Below are positions 1 through 8,029 of a stretch of DNA of 64,000 nucleotides, one piece after another; position 1 is the first letter of the stretch, and each line of letters opens with the position of its first letter. The position numbers and the translations under genes are program-made. The DNA lies in assembly GCF_021742065.1 (NCBI RefSeq), contig NZ_JAKKIE010000005.1, positions 62,001 through 126,000 on the forward strand, in the 5' to 3' direction. The DNA is from Rhizorhapis sp. SPR117 (lineage in GTDB: Bacteria; Pseudomonadota; Alphaproteobacteria; Sphingomonadales; Sphingomonadaceae). The notes beneath the pieces are model-generated. The model was not told the DNA's origin and made no database searches. It saw only the letters and a program-made list of their open reading frames with translations.

Positions 1-354
1 CATGCTTTCTGGCACTTTGGGCTCCTATTGGGTGGCTTCGCGCTCGCCCGTCACCAAATGAATGGTGGTTCGGCCGCCGTAAATGCAGCAAGTTTTCATA
101 CCGATATGGCGCAGGCCTGCGTCTCGGGCCGGATCGCCGTCTCCACGAAGAGTAGACGATGTTGCGCCGCAAGATGAACGGATCCAATGGAGAACCCGGG
201 ATGGCTTCTTGGCGGTTGCGCGCGAGGAGGTGGCGAGCGGCGCGCCAAGGAAATTCAGCCGCAACGCCTGCGGCCGCAAATTCTCACTTCTTGCGGGCCA
301 CGCCCGCGACACCCACGGGAAGTGCAGCGCTCCGATGGGGTGCAGAGAGAGTAC
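1..354. other. no recognisable gene
   Basis: Frames are open on both strands, but none gives a protein with recognisable motifs or a convincing ribosome-binding site. The stretch adjoins decayed genes on its right and may be remnant DNA too. Confidence 0.4.
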
Positions 355-600
355 TCAGGTCAATAATGTGCCCATACCCAATGCTGTATTGGTCGTCGCA
401 ATCGAAACGTTTGCGTCGCGTTCGCGGCTGGCGAGCGCGCGGATCGCGTCGATGGTCTCGGGGATGACGATCGCCTGATTGTCGACCATGTAGGCATAGA
501 AGGCCTCATCGCCCTGCACCGTCACGTCACCAGATCTTCCCACAGCGCGACCTCATAGAGGTTGCCGCGAGCTACAATCGGCGAGGACGGACTCCCGCAG
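355..600 (-). pseudogene. C-terminal remnant of type II (archaeal-type) GAPDH
   Basis: Read on the minus strand, this encodes the tail of an archaeal-type (type II) glyceraldehyde-3-phosphate dehydrogenase. RGNLYEVALWEDLVT is followed, after a frame change, by VDNQAIVIPETIDAIRAL and a TNTALGMG ending. Both blocks align by eye with the end of the Methanothermus fervidus type of enzyme (DLFEIPVWRESITV, then VPENVDAVRA and a KTNKAM ending). The frame is broken by a tandem duplication of five bases, GTCAC GTCAC at 521-530. Only about 75 codons remain, so the NAD-binding domain and catalytic cysteine are gone. It is the missing glycolytic step among enolase, pgk and fba, which suggests the island once carried it. 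Confidence 0.7.
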
Positions 601-755
601 CAATAGAAGGTGGAGGATGTAGCGCGGGAAATGCCGTTGGCCGCGGTCGCGATCGGAGGGTTTATGGAACGCCACGACATGTGTCTCGCATGGGCTCAAG
701 CGCTGGACGACCTGCTTGATGGCGCCGTCCTTGCTTGCAGGCCCCATCGCCGGTG
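601..755 (-). pseudogene. internal fragment of polyphosphate kinase 2 (PPK2)
   Basis: The minus strand reads ASKDGAIKQVVQRLSP, HVVAFHKPSDRDRGQ and HFPRYILHL. These match the PPK2 order: P-loop region (GKGGTIKR), then VVAL.KP..RER.QWYFQRYI.HLP. The P-loop itself is altered (SKD for GKG), and the Walker B region and lid are missing. The piece runs without a gap into the GAPDH remnant and abuts the end of the DUF5676-like gene, so two deletions seem to have joined three genes. Boundaries are approximate. Confidence 0.6.
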
Positions 756-992
756 CAGCAAGTTGTAGATCGGGCAGAAGACGAGACCGGCATAGGCGCC
801 GTAGAGGAAGGCCTCGACGAGACCGAGCAGGAAGCCCCACCAGGTGAGCCATTTGAAGGCGGGCAACATCATTTCGAGAAATCCGCTCATGCGCAGACTT
901 TGAGGTGTGACCAGCCCGTAAATCACGCAAACCACAAAGGTGATGGTGGTCCAGATTCCCAATGACCAGGTGACCAGTTTCGTGTTCAACAT
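696..992 (-). CDS. DUF5676-like two-helix membrane protein, tail altered by a deletion junction
   Basis: The 98-residue frame has two hydrophobic segments (about residues 8-29 and 44-72). Its pattern of WSLGIWTTITFVVCVIYGLVTP, later WLTWWGFLLGLVEAFLYG and YNLLHRRW, is typical of the small inner-membrane DUF5676 family, whose function is unknown. Family members usually stop soon after the NLLHRRW motif. Here the frame continues about 15 residues into sequence shared with the PPK2 fragment, so the natural stop was probably lost in the deletion. The gene may still be expressed. Confidence 0.6.
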   Translation of the reverse strand: MLNTKLVTWSLGIWTTITFVVCVIYGLVTPQSLRMSGFLEMMLPAFKWLTWWGFLLGLVEAFLYGAYAGLVFCPIYNLLHRRWGLQARTAPSSRSSSA

Positions 993-1120
993 CGCACGCT
1001 CCGTTCAATTCCGCATGGGGACGAAGACCTGCGCGCGGCGAAACGCCGTCCGCGCGTAAGACCCGTCGCTCTTGCCACACACGCGTCCATGGGGGGCCGG
1101 CATCAACCCGAGCGCGGCCC

Positions 1121-1318
1121 CTAATGCCGGTGCGTGGGCGGTGCATCCTCGTCGCGCCGTTCTGCGGATTCGCGGCCGGTACTCGGGTCGCCGGAGCCGC
1201 TGCCGCGATGTCCTCCATGACCGCCGTGCCCCCCATGACCACCATGGCCAAACATGTGCATGGCAATGAAGGCGACTCCGATCAGCACCCAAAGCCAATT
1301 CTGCGAAAGCCATTCCAT
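1121..1318 (-). CDS. small membrane protein with Gly-Gly-His repeat
   Basis: This 65-residue protein has one N-terminal transmembrane helix (WLWVLIGVAFIAMHMFG). A GHGGHGGHGGHGGH run and a charged tail ending THRH follow. The layout resembles DUF2933-type small membrane proteins that often sit near metal-handling or stress genes. The His run could bind Ni, Cu or Zn, but that is inference. The ATG at 1316-1318 is the only methionine before the helix. It reads toward the DUF5676-like gene and could share a transcript with it. Confidence 0.55.
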   Translation of the reverse strand: MEWLSQNWLWVLIGVAFIAMHMFGHGGHGGHGGHGGHRGSGSGDPSTGRESAERRDEDAPPTHRH

Positions 1319-2217
1319 GGCGTAGCCCCTTCATCGGTCGTGCAAGCGGCGCGGAGGGGCCCGGCCCGATGCCGGATCAGTCGCGCCTCTATCTTCTTCA
1401 CGCAAACAAGCCGCATCCTCTTCGTGCGGTCCATGATCACACCTGGATTCTGGTCTTCCAGCCGACCAATCGCCGACCGTGCGGCGAGTGACGCTTCGCA
1501 TTCGTCAGGGCAGGGCCGGAAGGCTTCCAATAACGCGGCAACTATGCCGACGGCACTTGGTCGAATCTTTGCCTTGGGTTAAACTTCTGTGCGCCTGCGC
1601 AGGACAGCGCGTCCCGGCCATTGAGCAGGGACCCGAGCCGGAGGCGGGACTCATTAGTCGCGATGCGTCCACGGAGCGGCTACGCGCGCCCAGGCGCACA
1701 TCGATCCCGGTCGTACGCATCCCGCGAATCCCGGGCTCGATGATGAAACCGTAGATGAGCGCCTCGACGCCGCTCGCAAAGATCGGGACGCGCAAGGACT
1801 CCGGTGGTCGGGGCGAGAGGGGCGGCTGATCTTCGCGAGCATGGCAATGCCAGATGCATCGATCGAGACAATTTATGCAGCGCTTCAAGATGACTGCATC
1901 GACCACTTGCAAGGCTGACACTCCTCGCCGCGCGCGGGCTCGGATAGTGCGATTACGCGAGACTTTTGGACACCGCGCTTGCGAATGAGGTATCCACTCT
2001 CACGCCTTCGGACATCCCGCCGCGCCAGCACCTGGCGAACTCGCCCTGGAATCACTGTAATCGTTCCGCCGTCACGGCGTCTGTCTGTCTAGGGTTGCCT
2101 CAAGGCGATCCGCATTGGGCGCGAGCATCTCTCAACGTCGATGTGCGACCGGTCTTTGCAGTCAGGAGCTTGGACACGCCAATATTTGGATTGGCTTCAA
2201 TTCCGGGAGACGCAGCA
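1319..2217. other. about 900 bases without a convincing gene
   Basis: Apart from the FNR-like dyad at 1567-1584, nothing here is clear. A minus frame at 1505-1921 contains a plausible stretch (VPIFASGVEALIYGF) but matches no family I know and has no good start signal. The plus frame from 1966 that runs into the FNR gene looks like untranslated leader. Confidence 0.4.
1567..1584 (-). promoter_or_regulatory. FNR-like dyad
   Basis: The minus strand reads GTTTAACCCAAGGCAAAG, which matches the 18-bp dyads at 7449, 7618, 14438, 17671 and 21289. It lies about 250 bases before the Gly-Gly-His gene at 1318, farther out than the other copies. It is the weakest member because its right half is GCAA rather than TCAA. 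Confidence 0.4.
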
Positions 2218-3027
2218 ATGGCGAATATCACGAAGACACCAAGAGGTACTCGTGTCGATTGCGAGACATGCCAGGCCCGCACCGACGGCCTTTGTGCGGG
2301 CTACACCCCAGGCACGGTGGGGATAATTTCCGGCTACAGGTCCAATGACCGGCACCTAAAGACCGGTCAGGATCTCCTCAGCCTCGGCGAACCATGCGAC
2401 GCGATCTACAATCTCGTCGATGGATGGATGTTCCGCTACGCCCTTCTCGCCGACGGGCGGCGGCAGATTCTCGATTTCGCGCTGCCCGGCGCCATGCTCG
2501 GCTTTCATTCGGAGCACGGCGCGACGATAACCTTCGGCGCGCAAGCGCTAACGGATGTTGTCGTCTGCGTCATTCCGCACAAGGCTCTGGGTCCCTTGTC
2601 GCTGCGGCATCCGGACATCGGGCTGCGGCTCGCCTGGCTGATGTCGCGGGAGCGTAGCCTGTCATTCGATCATCTCACGAGCGTCGGCCGGCGGTCGGCA
2701 CACGAACGGATTGCCCGCCTCCTGCTCGAGTTGTTCGTCCGTTCCCGGGCACAATGGCCTGGGCACCAGATCGAGGAAATGCATCTGCCGTTGACGCAGG
2801 AGCATATCGGGGATGCGACGGGTCTGACCGGCGTTCACGTCAACCGGGTCCTGCGGGATCTTGGCAAGGACGGTATCCTCAAATTCTGTTACCGACGCCT
2901 CAGCATCCTAGACCCCGACAAGCTGGTGGACCTCGCAGGCATCGATCCGGACCTGCTGCAATCATGGACTGGGCACGGGCGGACCGAAGCAGGCACCCTG
3001 GGTGGGGTATATCGACGTGCAGCCTGA
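2218..3027 (+). CDS. FNR-type transcriptional regulator with candidate Fe-S cysteines
   Basis: A 269-residue CRP/FNR protein: N-terminal cysteine cluster, cyclic-nucleotide-like beta barrel (about residues 40-150) and C-terminal winged helix. Cysteines 15, 18 and 26 near the N-terminus and Cys117 in VVVCVIP lie where E. coli FNR holds its oxygen-sensing [4Fe-4S] cluster (three N-terminal cysteines plus Cys122). The recognition helix reads LTGVHVNRVLRDL. The FNR ExxSR contact is therefore replaced by V..NR, so it may not read TTGAT exactly. The start is the ATG at 2218, with GGGAGA 7-12 bases upstream; an open frame before it has no such signal. It is the only regulator in the island and the likely reader of the repeated 18-bp dyads. 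Confidence 0.85.
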   Translation: MANITKTPRGTRVDCETCQARTDGLCAGYTPGTVGIISGYRSNDRHLKTGQDLLSLGEPCDAIYNLVDGWMFRYALLADGRRQILDFALPGAMLGFHSEHGATITFGAQALTDVVVCVIPHKALGPLSLRHPDIGLRLAWLMSRERSLSFDHLTSVGRRSAHERIARLLLELFVRSRAQWPGHQIEEMHLPLTQEHIGDATGLTGVHVNRVLRDLGKDGILKFCYRRLSILDPDKLVDLAGIDPDLLQSWTGHGRTEAGTLGGVYRRAA

Positions 3028-3107
3028 CGAGAGGACTGCGAGGTCGCATTGAGCAAGCCGATATCCGCTCTGGCCAATTGTGTGTTTCGGCCCCGGAGAT
3101 CAATGGT

Positions 3108-4400
3108 ATGAACACGAAGATCGCAAATCTGAATGGCCTCGAAATCCTCGATTCACGGGGAAATCCGACGGTTCGTGTCACCGTCGAACTTGAATCGGGG
3201 ATTCGAGGTACTGCGAGCGTGCCATCAGGCGCTTCCACCGGAATGAACGAGGCCGTTGAACAACGCGACGGGGACTCGAACCGATTTGCCGGCAAAGGCG
3301 TGCTGGGGGCGATCGAGCATGTCGAGACCGAGATCGCCCATGCCGTCGTCGGCCGCGATGCCTGCGCCCAAATCGAGATCGACAGTGTTCTCGTCGACCT
3401 CGACGGAACGCCGAACAAGGCACGCCTCGGCGCCAATGCCATCCTGGGCGTCTCTATGGCCGTCGCGTGCGCGGCGGCTGCGGCGGCTGGCAAACCCCTC
3501 TATACCTACCTTGCAGCCGGCAGGCCCGTCCGCCTGCCGGTCCCGATGATGAACGTGCTCAACGGCGGCCGACACGCCGACAGCAGCCTGGATTTTCAGG
3601 AGTTCATGATCATGCCGCTGGGCGCGCCGAGCTTCCGGGAAGCAGTGCGGTACGCAGCCGAAACGTTCCATGCCCTGCGCGCACTGCTGGCGGCCGGTGG
3701 CCACATGACCGCAGTCGGCGATGAAGGCGGCTTCGCCCCAAGACTGGCCGACAACGAGGCCGCTTGCGAGCTGATCGTCCAGGCGATCGAACGAGCCGGC
3801 TACCGCCCCGGCGAGGACATCTACATCGCGCTCGATCCGGCAGCAACGTCGTTCCATGATGGAAATTATAATCTCGAGCGTTCGGGCCAAGGCCGGAAAA
3901 GCGCGGCAGAATTGATTGAGCTCTACGAGAGCTGGGTCCGCAAGTACCCGATCGTGTCGATCGAGGACGGCCTGGCCGAAGACGACTGGGCCGGCTTTCG
4001 TCGCATGACGGCGGTACTCGGCGACCGCATCCAGATCGTCGGCGATGATATTTACGTGACCAATATCGACTTCATCCGGCGCGGCATCGACGAGAAGTGC
4101 TCCAACGCGGCCCTCATCAAGCTCAACCAGATCGGCACGGTCTCAGAGACGATCGACGCAATAGAGTTCTGCCGCAGTGCGGGGTGGCGGTACGTGATCT
4201 CGCACCGATCGGGCGAGACCGAAGACACCTTCATCGCCGACTTCGCCGTCGCTATGGGCGGTGGGCAGATCAAAGCCGGCGCGCCGTGCCGCGGCGAGCG
4301 GATCGCCAAGTACAACCGGCTGCTTGAGATCGAACGACAGCTTGGGACGGATGCACTCTTCGGCAACCCGCTGAAAGAACAACCGTTCAGGTCGACATAA
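3108..4400 (+). CDS. eno: enolase (2-phosphoglycerate dehydratase)
   Basis: Full-length 430-residue cytosolic enolase, converting 2-phosphoglycerate to phosphoenolpyruvate with two Mg2+. Visible family blocks are EILDSRGNPTV at the N-terminus, SGASTG, the GDEGGFAP loop, SIEDGLAEDDW and VGDDIYVTN metal ligands, the catalytic lysine in ALIKLNQIGT and the SHRSGETEDT substrate loop. The ATG at 3108 gives the standard MNTKIANLNGLEILDSRG start, and a nearby out-of-frame ATG stops at once. It follows the FNR gene by 80 bases in the same direction. It is likely a second, island-borne copy beside a chromosomal housekeeping eno; this is inference from its position. Confidence 0.95.
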   Translation: MNTKIANLNGLEILDSRGNPTVRVTVELESGIRGTASVPSGASTGMNEAVEQRDGDSNRFAGKGVLGAIEHVETEIAHAVVGRDACAQIEIDSVLVDLDGTPNKARLGANAILGVSMAVACAAAAAAGKPLYTYLAAGRPVRLPVPMMNVLNGGRHADSSLDFQEFMIMPLGAPSFREAVRYAAETFHALRALLAAGGHMTAVGDEGGFAPRLADNEAACELIVQAIERAGYRPGEDIYIALDPAATSFHDGNYNLERSGQGRKSAAELIELYESWVRKYPIVSIEDGLAEDDWAGFRRMTAVLGDRIQIVGDDIYVTNIDFIRRGIDEKCSNAALIKLNQIGTVSETIDAIEFCRSAGWRYVISHRSGETEDTFIADFAVAMGGGQIKAGAPCRGERIAKYNRLLEIERQLGTDALFGNPLKEQPFRST

Positions 4401-4652
4401 TGTGCGCTCCGGCGGAGTACACCTTAGCGCCGCCTGAGTTCAGAACCAAATCCGGTGTTCCCCATTTGCACACGACCCCTCTCCGCCGCTATCGGCGGCT
4501 CGTCAGCCAGTGCGACGCCTTTCTGGTGCTTCGGATCGGATCGTCGTCTACGTCAGCCTCGATTCTCGAAAGCGTGCTGGAACCATTCGAGGCGTCATGG
4601 CGAATCTGGAAGGCCGACGCCTCGTTTGGCGCGCTTTCAAGGACAGTGGCCT

Positions 4653-5675
4653 TCATTTGACACGTCCCCTCGCCGGAATGGCCTCGGCGCGGAGGATTCC
4701 CGCATCCTCCTCAGGTCGTGACGGGTTGATCGGCAGACCGGCACCCAACTCGAAGCCGCCCGGCGTGACGAGATCGGGAACGATCCGGAGCCGCCAATGC
4801 GAGTACGGAGCATCGGCGTGCTCTGCCGCGCCAGCTTCGATGACGTAATTGTACGACGGCTTGTGGAGAACGGCATTGAGCCGGCGGAGCGCGCGCTGCA
4901 GGATTCGCCCAAGCTCGGCCAACTCTGTGTCGTCGCATTGGGCGATCGAGGCCTGATGCCGCCTGGGCAGGATCGACAGCTCGAAGGGGCTAGCCGCTGC
5001 GAATGGCACAACGACCAGAAAATGCTTTGTCGCCTCGACGACCCGGCGGCCGTCCGCGAGTTCGCGCTCCAGCTCCTCGCACGTCACACATCGGCCTTGT
5101 CCTGCGTAATATGACCGTGCCCAGGCGAACGCCGCGGAGAGCTGCGGCGGCATCATGCCGATGGCGATCACCTGTGAGTGGGGATGGACAAGGGATGCGC
5201 CCCCGCCCCGGCCTCGGTTCCGGAAAACGAGGACGACCTTGACCTTTGGCCGCGAGATCAGCTCCACGTAGCGCTGCCGGTAAGTCCGAACGACGGCGTT
5301 GAGATCAATATCTGAAAGCGTCGTGAAATCCGCATCGTGGCGCGCTGTCTCAACAATCACTTCATGGTAGCCATATCCGGCCCTGACTGGACCCGTGGAT
5401 TCACCCATCGGTGCTGAGCCGTGTTCGGAACGCAGAACGGGATACTTGTTGGGCACAACACGCGTGCGCCAGCCCGGCACCTTGTGGCTTCTGACCTCTT
5501 CGATGATCCCCGGCAACAGCCGCTCATTGCCGGGACAGAAGGGACAAGCCGAATCAAAGGGGGCCGCGGATTTGGCCTCGCTTTCGCAGCGGTGCCACTG
5601 GCGAGGTCGCCGGCCGCGCTCCGGCGCGATGACCACCCATCTGCCGGTCATCCTGTCCTGTCGAATTTCGCTCAT
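4653..5675 (-). CDS. galT: galactose-1-phosphate uridylyltransferase
   Basis: The 340-residue protein has two HIT-like halves. It has the zinc cysteine pair CPFCPGN near residue 45 and the active-site block GASLVHPHSQ near residue 160, whose HPH histidine carries the UMP. PRRHQASI follows in the second half. The reaction exchanges UMP between UDP-glucose and galactose 1-phosphate. In this setting, among glycogen and trehalose genes, it may instead act on other sugar phosphates, as related ADP- and UDP-sugar phosphorylases do. It lies 147 bases downstream of the glycosyltransferase at 5823 on the same strand and probably shares its transcript. No clear ribosome-binding site precedes the ATG. 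Confidence 0.85.
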   Translation of the reverse strand: MSEIRQDRMTGRWVVIAPERGRRPRQWHRCESEAKSAAPFDSACPFCPGNERLLPGIIEEVRSHKVPGWRTRVVPNKYPVLRSEHGSAPMGESTGPVRAGYGYHEVIVETARHDADFTTLSDIDLNAVVRTYRQRYVELISRPKVKVVLVFRNRGRGGGASLVHPHSQVIAIGMMPPQLSAAFAWARSYYAGQGRCVTCEELERELADGRRVVEATKHFLVVVPFAAASPFELSILPRRHQASIAQCDDTELAELGRILQRALRRLNAVLHKPSYNYVIEAGAAEHADAPYSHWRLRIVPDLVTPGGFELGAGLPINPSRPEEDAGILRAEAIPARGRVK

Positions 5676-5822
5676 TGCTATTGGTCGATCGTGTCGCTTC
5701 TGTTCAGCACCTCATGGCTGATTGGTGAGAACCCGGTCGCGCCTTTGGCGCCCAATAGGTTGCATGCGGTCTTTGCTGCTGGTGGAGAGCCCTGGTGCAT
5801 GAAATGCCTTCCTGCTCTATCG

Positions 5823-7073
5823 TCACGCACTGCTGCCTCCCCTTAATCGGAAGTGCGGCTCGAACGACGCAATGAGGTCCAGCCAGTCCTCCATCAGTCG
5901 GGTCATCAAAAAGCGCTCCCTTACCGTCTCCTTCGCCTTTTCGCCGAGTTGCCGGCGAAGGCCGGGGTCCTTGAGGACTTGGACGATCCGTTTCGCCGCC
6001 TCATCCACGCTGTCGACGAGGAAACCGTTGACCCCGTCCTCGATCTGGTGCCGGATGCCTCCGACCTTGCCGCCGATGACGGGTGTACCCTTCCACATGG
6101 CCTCGGTCACGGTCAGACCAAAGCCTTCCCGGATCGATTTCTGCAGCACAACAGCCGCGCGGCGCTGCAATGCGTTGACGAGAGCGGAGTCCTGGACGGA
6201 CAGAACCCGGATGCGGTCCTCATTGCATTTGCAGAGAGATTCGAAGATTTCCTGGCCCTCGGGGTCGTCGGTCGCGATATTGCCGACCAGCACGAGCGTC
6301 GCGTCTACCTCATTCCGGGCAATCCGGAAGGCGTCAATCACGCCCTGCGGATCCTTCCATTTGTCGAAGCGTGAAACCTGAACGATGAGGGGTCGATCAG
6401 TCGGGATCTCATAGTGGCTGAGCCGATCTTCGATCTCCGCGTCCGACAACTCCTTGTTTGTCGTCGAGAAAGGATTGATCGCCGGCATGATGAAGCGCTG
6501 CGGCGGCGTGATTTTCTGGGCATATTCAGGGAGCGAAAGGACGACGGCATCGTAGCGCTCGATGAACGGCGCAAGATATGACCAAAGGTCCCGATGGGGG
6601 TTGGACAGGTCAACGTGGCAGCGCCACACCCACGGCGCCTTCTGTCGGAAATGGTCGATGAGCGGCAAGGGCTGCGGATCGTGGACGATGACGAGGTCGT
6701 GGTCGAGATGCATCCGCGCCGCATTCTCGAAGACGACCTCCTCGTAGATGTCGCGCTTGAGGTCGCTCAGATTGATGGCGGCGCCCTGGAGCGCGTTGTG
6801 CATCTTCTTGGTGATGCTGAAGAAATCGGGTCTACCCTGAATCACCCGCCAGCCAGTCCGGATGCCAGCCGCATTCATCAGCAGGGTCAGCGATGACAGA
6901 ATCTCGGCAACCCCGCCACCATAGTAGGTGGAGTTGACGTTGACGACATGGAGGTCCCGAAGCTTCTTCGCTTTCATGAGGAGGCGCTCGACCGTCTCGG
7001 CGCCAATAAGAGCTTCGTATTCGTGGACCGATGTCAGACGCCAAGTTTGTGAATCGCCGGTAGTTCCATCCAT
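5823..7073 (-). CDS. treT: GT4 glycosyltransferase, probable trehalose synthase TreT
   Basis: A 416-residue GT-B enzyme. The N-terminal half has VVNVNSTYYGGGVAEIL, the glycine loop that binds the acceptor in retaining GT4 enzymes. The C-terminal half has VSRFDKWKDPQGVIDAF and the nucleotide-sugar block SIREGFGLTVTEAMWKGTPVI with its E-x7-E pair. Length and blocks match TreT, which joins NDP-glucose and glucose to form trehalose and can run in reverse. Sucrose-phosphate synthase relatives are the alternative. GGGGAGG lies about ten bases before the ATG. It reads after the small gene at 7372 and before galT, presumably as one operon controlled from the FNR-like dyad at 7449. Confidence 0.75.
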   Translation of the reverse strand: MDGTTGDSQTWRLTSVHEYEALIGAETVERLLMKAKKLRDLHVVNVNSTYYGGGVAEILSSLTLLMNAAGIRTGWRVIQGRPDFFSITKKMHNALQGAAINLSDLKRDIYEEVVFENAARMHLDHDLVIVHDPQPLPLIDHFRQKAPWVWRCHVDLSNPHRDLWSYLAPFIERYDAVVLSLPEYAQKITPPQRFIMPAINPFSTTNKELSDAEIEDRLSHYEIPTDRPLIVQVSRFDKWKDPQGVIDAFRIARNEVDATLVLVGNIATDDPEGQEIFESLCKCNEDRIRVLSVQDSALVNALQRRAAVVLQKSIREGFGLTVTEAMWKGTPVIGGKVGGIRHQIEDGVNGFLVDSVDEAAKRIVQVLKDPGLRRQLGEKAKETVRERFLMTRLMEDWLDLIASFEPHFRLRGGSSA

Positions 7074-7162
7074 CTATGCCGACCTCCCCTTCTTGAGGAC
7101 GAGCCGCCGACGTGGTCCACGACAGATCCTGACCACAGGACGGCGCGGAAGGTGACCGCCGT

Positions 7163-7372
7163 TCACGAGATGGTCGACGGCCCCACCCAGCCGATTACCC
7201 GTCCGGGTCCTGAACCCGACGCTGTACCCAACCGGACTTTGACCGACTTGACCGCGTAAGCGTCGGGGACGAGCGACATTGCCTCGAACAGGCTGTGCGC
7301 CTCGATCAGCCACGTCTTTGCTCCCTCCGCCTTGCCTCGTTCCTTGTCGGCCTCGACACGAAAGAGATTCAT
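7163..7372 (-). CDS. small conserved hypothetical protein
   Basis: This 69-residue soluble protein starts MNLFRVEADKERGKAEG and contains KTWLIEAHSLFEAMSLVPD and an SVKVRLG strand. I recognise no family. The start at 7372 has a strong GGGAGGTGA five bases upstream and is preferred to an in-frame start nine codons earlier. It is the first gene of the operon with treT and galT and sits 77 bases downstream of the FNR-like dyad at 7449-7466, which supports it being real. Confidence 0.6.
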   Translation of the reverse strand: MNLFRVEADKERGKAEGAKTWLIEAHSLFEAMSLVPDAYAVKSVKVRLGTASGSGPGRVIGWVGPSTIS

Positions 7373-7448
7373 CTTCACCTCCCGAGTGCTCCTCGGCACA
7401 CCAACTCGATCTCGACATAAACAATTTCAGGCCTTCTGCCGCGTGGGT

Positions 7449-7466
7449 CTTTAATGTGGATCAAAG
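7449..7466 (-). promoter_or_regulatory. FNR-like dyad upstream of the small gene-treT-galT operon
   Basis: CTTTAATGTGGATCAAAG is an almost perfect dyad: its right half ATCAAAG is the complement of the FNR half-site CTTTGAT, and its left half differs at one base. It ends 77 bases upstream of the ATG at 7372, a usual distance for an activator site ahead of a -35. Confidence 0.6.
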
Positions 7467-7617
7467 ATAACCTCAGGCGCGCCAGGACTTGATCTTGAAA
7501 GAACGCATAAGGGGGTCGGCCGCAGTCAACGAGCTTGGACTCAATGGGCGCGAAGCTCGCATGCATCCTGGGTGCCGCAGGGGATGGCAGAAGCACACTC
7601 AAGTGCTTCGAGCATTT

Positions 7618-7635
7618 GTTTAACGCGCATTAAAG
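7618..7635 (+). promoter_or_regulatory. FNR-like dyad in the divergent region ahead of the PFOR operon
   Basis: GTTTAACGCGCATTAAAG is symmetric over nearly its whole length. It lies 395 bases before the gene at 8030, so either the leader is long or the site serves the opposite operon too. The rest of 7467-8029 shows no gene. Confidence 0.5.
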
Positions 7636-8029
7636 ACGCGGCGGGCCGGCGGGCCTCTAATGGAAATGTTTTCGGCTCCGGTGCGGCGATGATTCCTTGT
7701 TTAATGATCAAGAAAGCGAACCTCGATCAGGTGAGGGTCAGCACGGCAGGGACGACAAAATTCCTGGTGGTCGGATACAGCGCCATGCTGGGTCCAGACC
7801 TCGCCCTCGCCCATCAGCGGCTTTCTAGCAGCAGCTCACTGATATTACAGGGGTTCCAGGAAACCGATTTGATCTGGGTCGGGTCCATCGTTCTGTTCCT
7901 CATCCTGACGTCTTGCCTGCGCGAGACCGGTTCGACAGCGCGACCGACAGCACGGCATCGGCAGCCGCGCGCCGAGCGACAAAAAGCGAGCGACAAGCGG
8001 CGCGAGATAGAAACGGGAGGATCGCACCA

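Noticed and set aside
1221..1260. CCATGACCGCC-like triplet repeat as a candidate CRISPR or regulatory repeat
   Set aside because: It is the coding sequence of the Gly-Gly-His run in the gene at 1121-1318.
553..1266. 237-codon minus frame as one gene
   Set aside because: Only its end resembles PPK2; the start is out-of-frame with real small genes at 696-992 and 1121-1318, so it is a composite.
1505..1921. Minus frame with a plausible central stretch (VPIFASGVEALIYGF)
   Set aside because: No family was recognised, there is no ribosome-binding site and the ends are low quality. It could be a remnant but is not supported.
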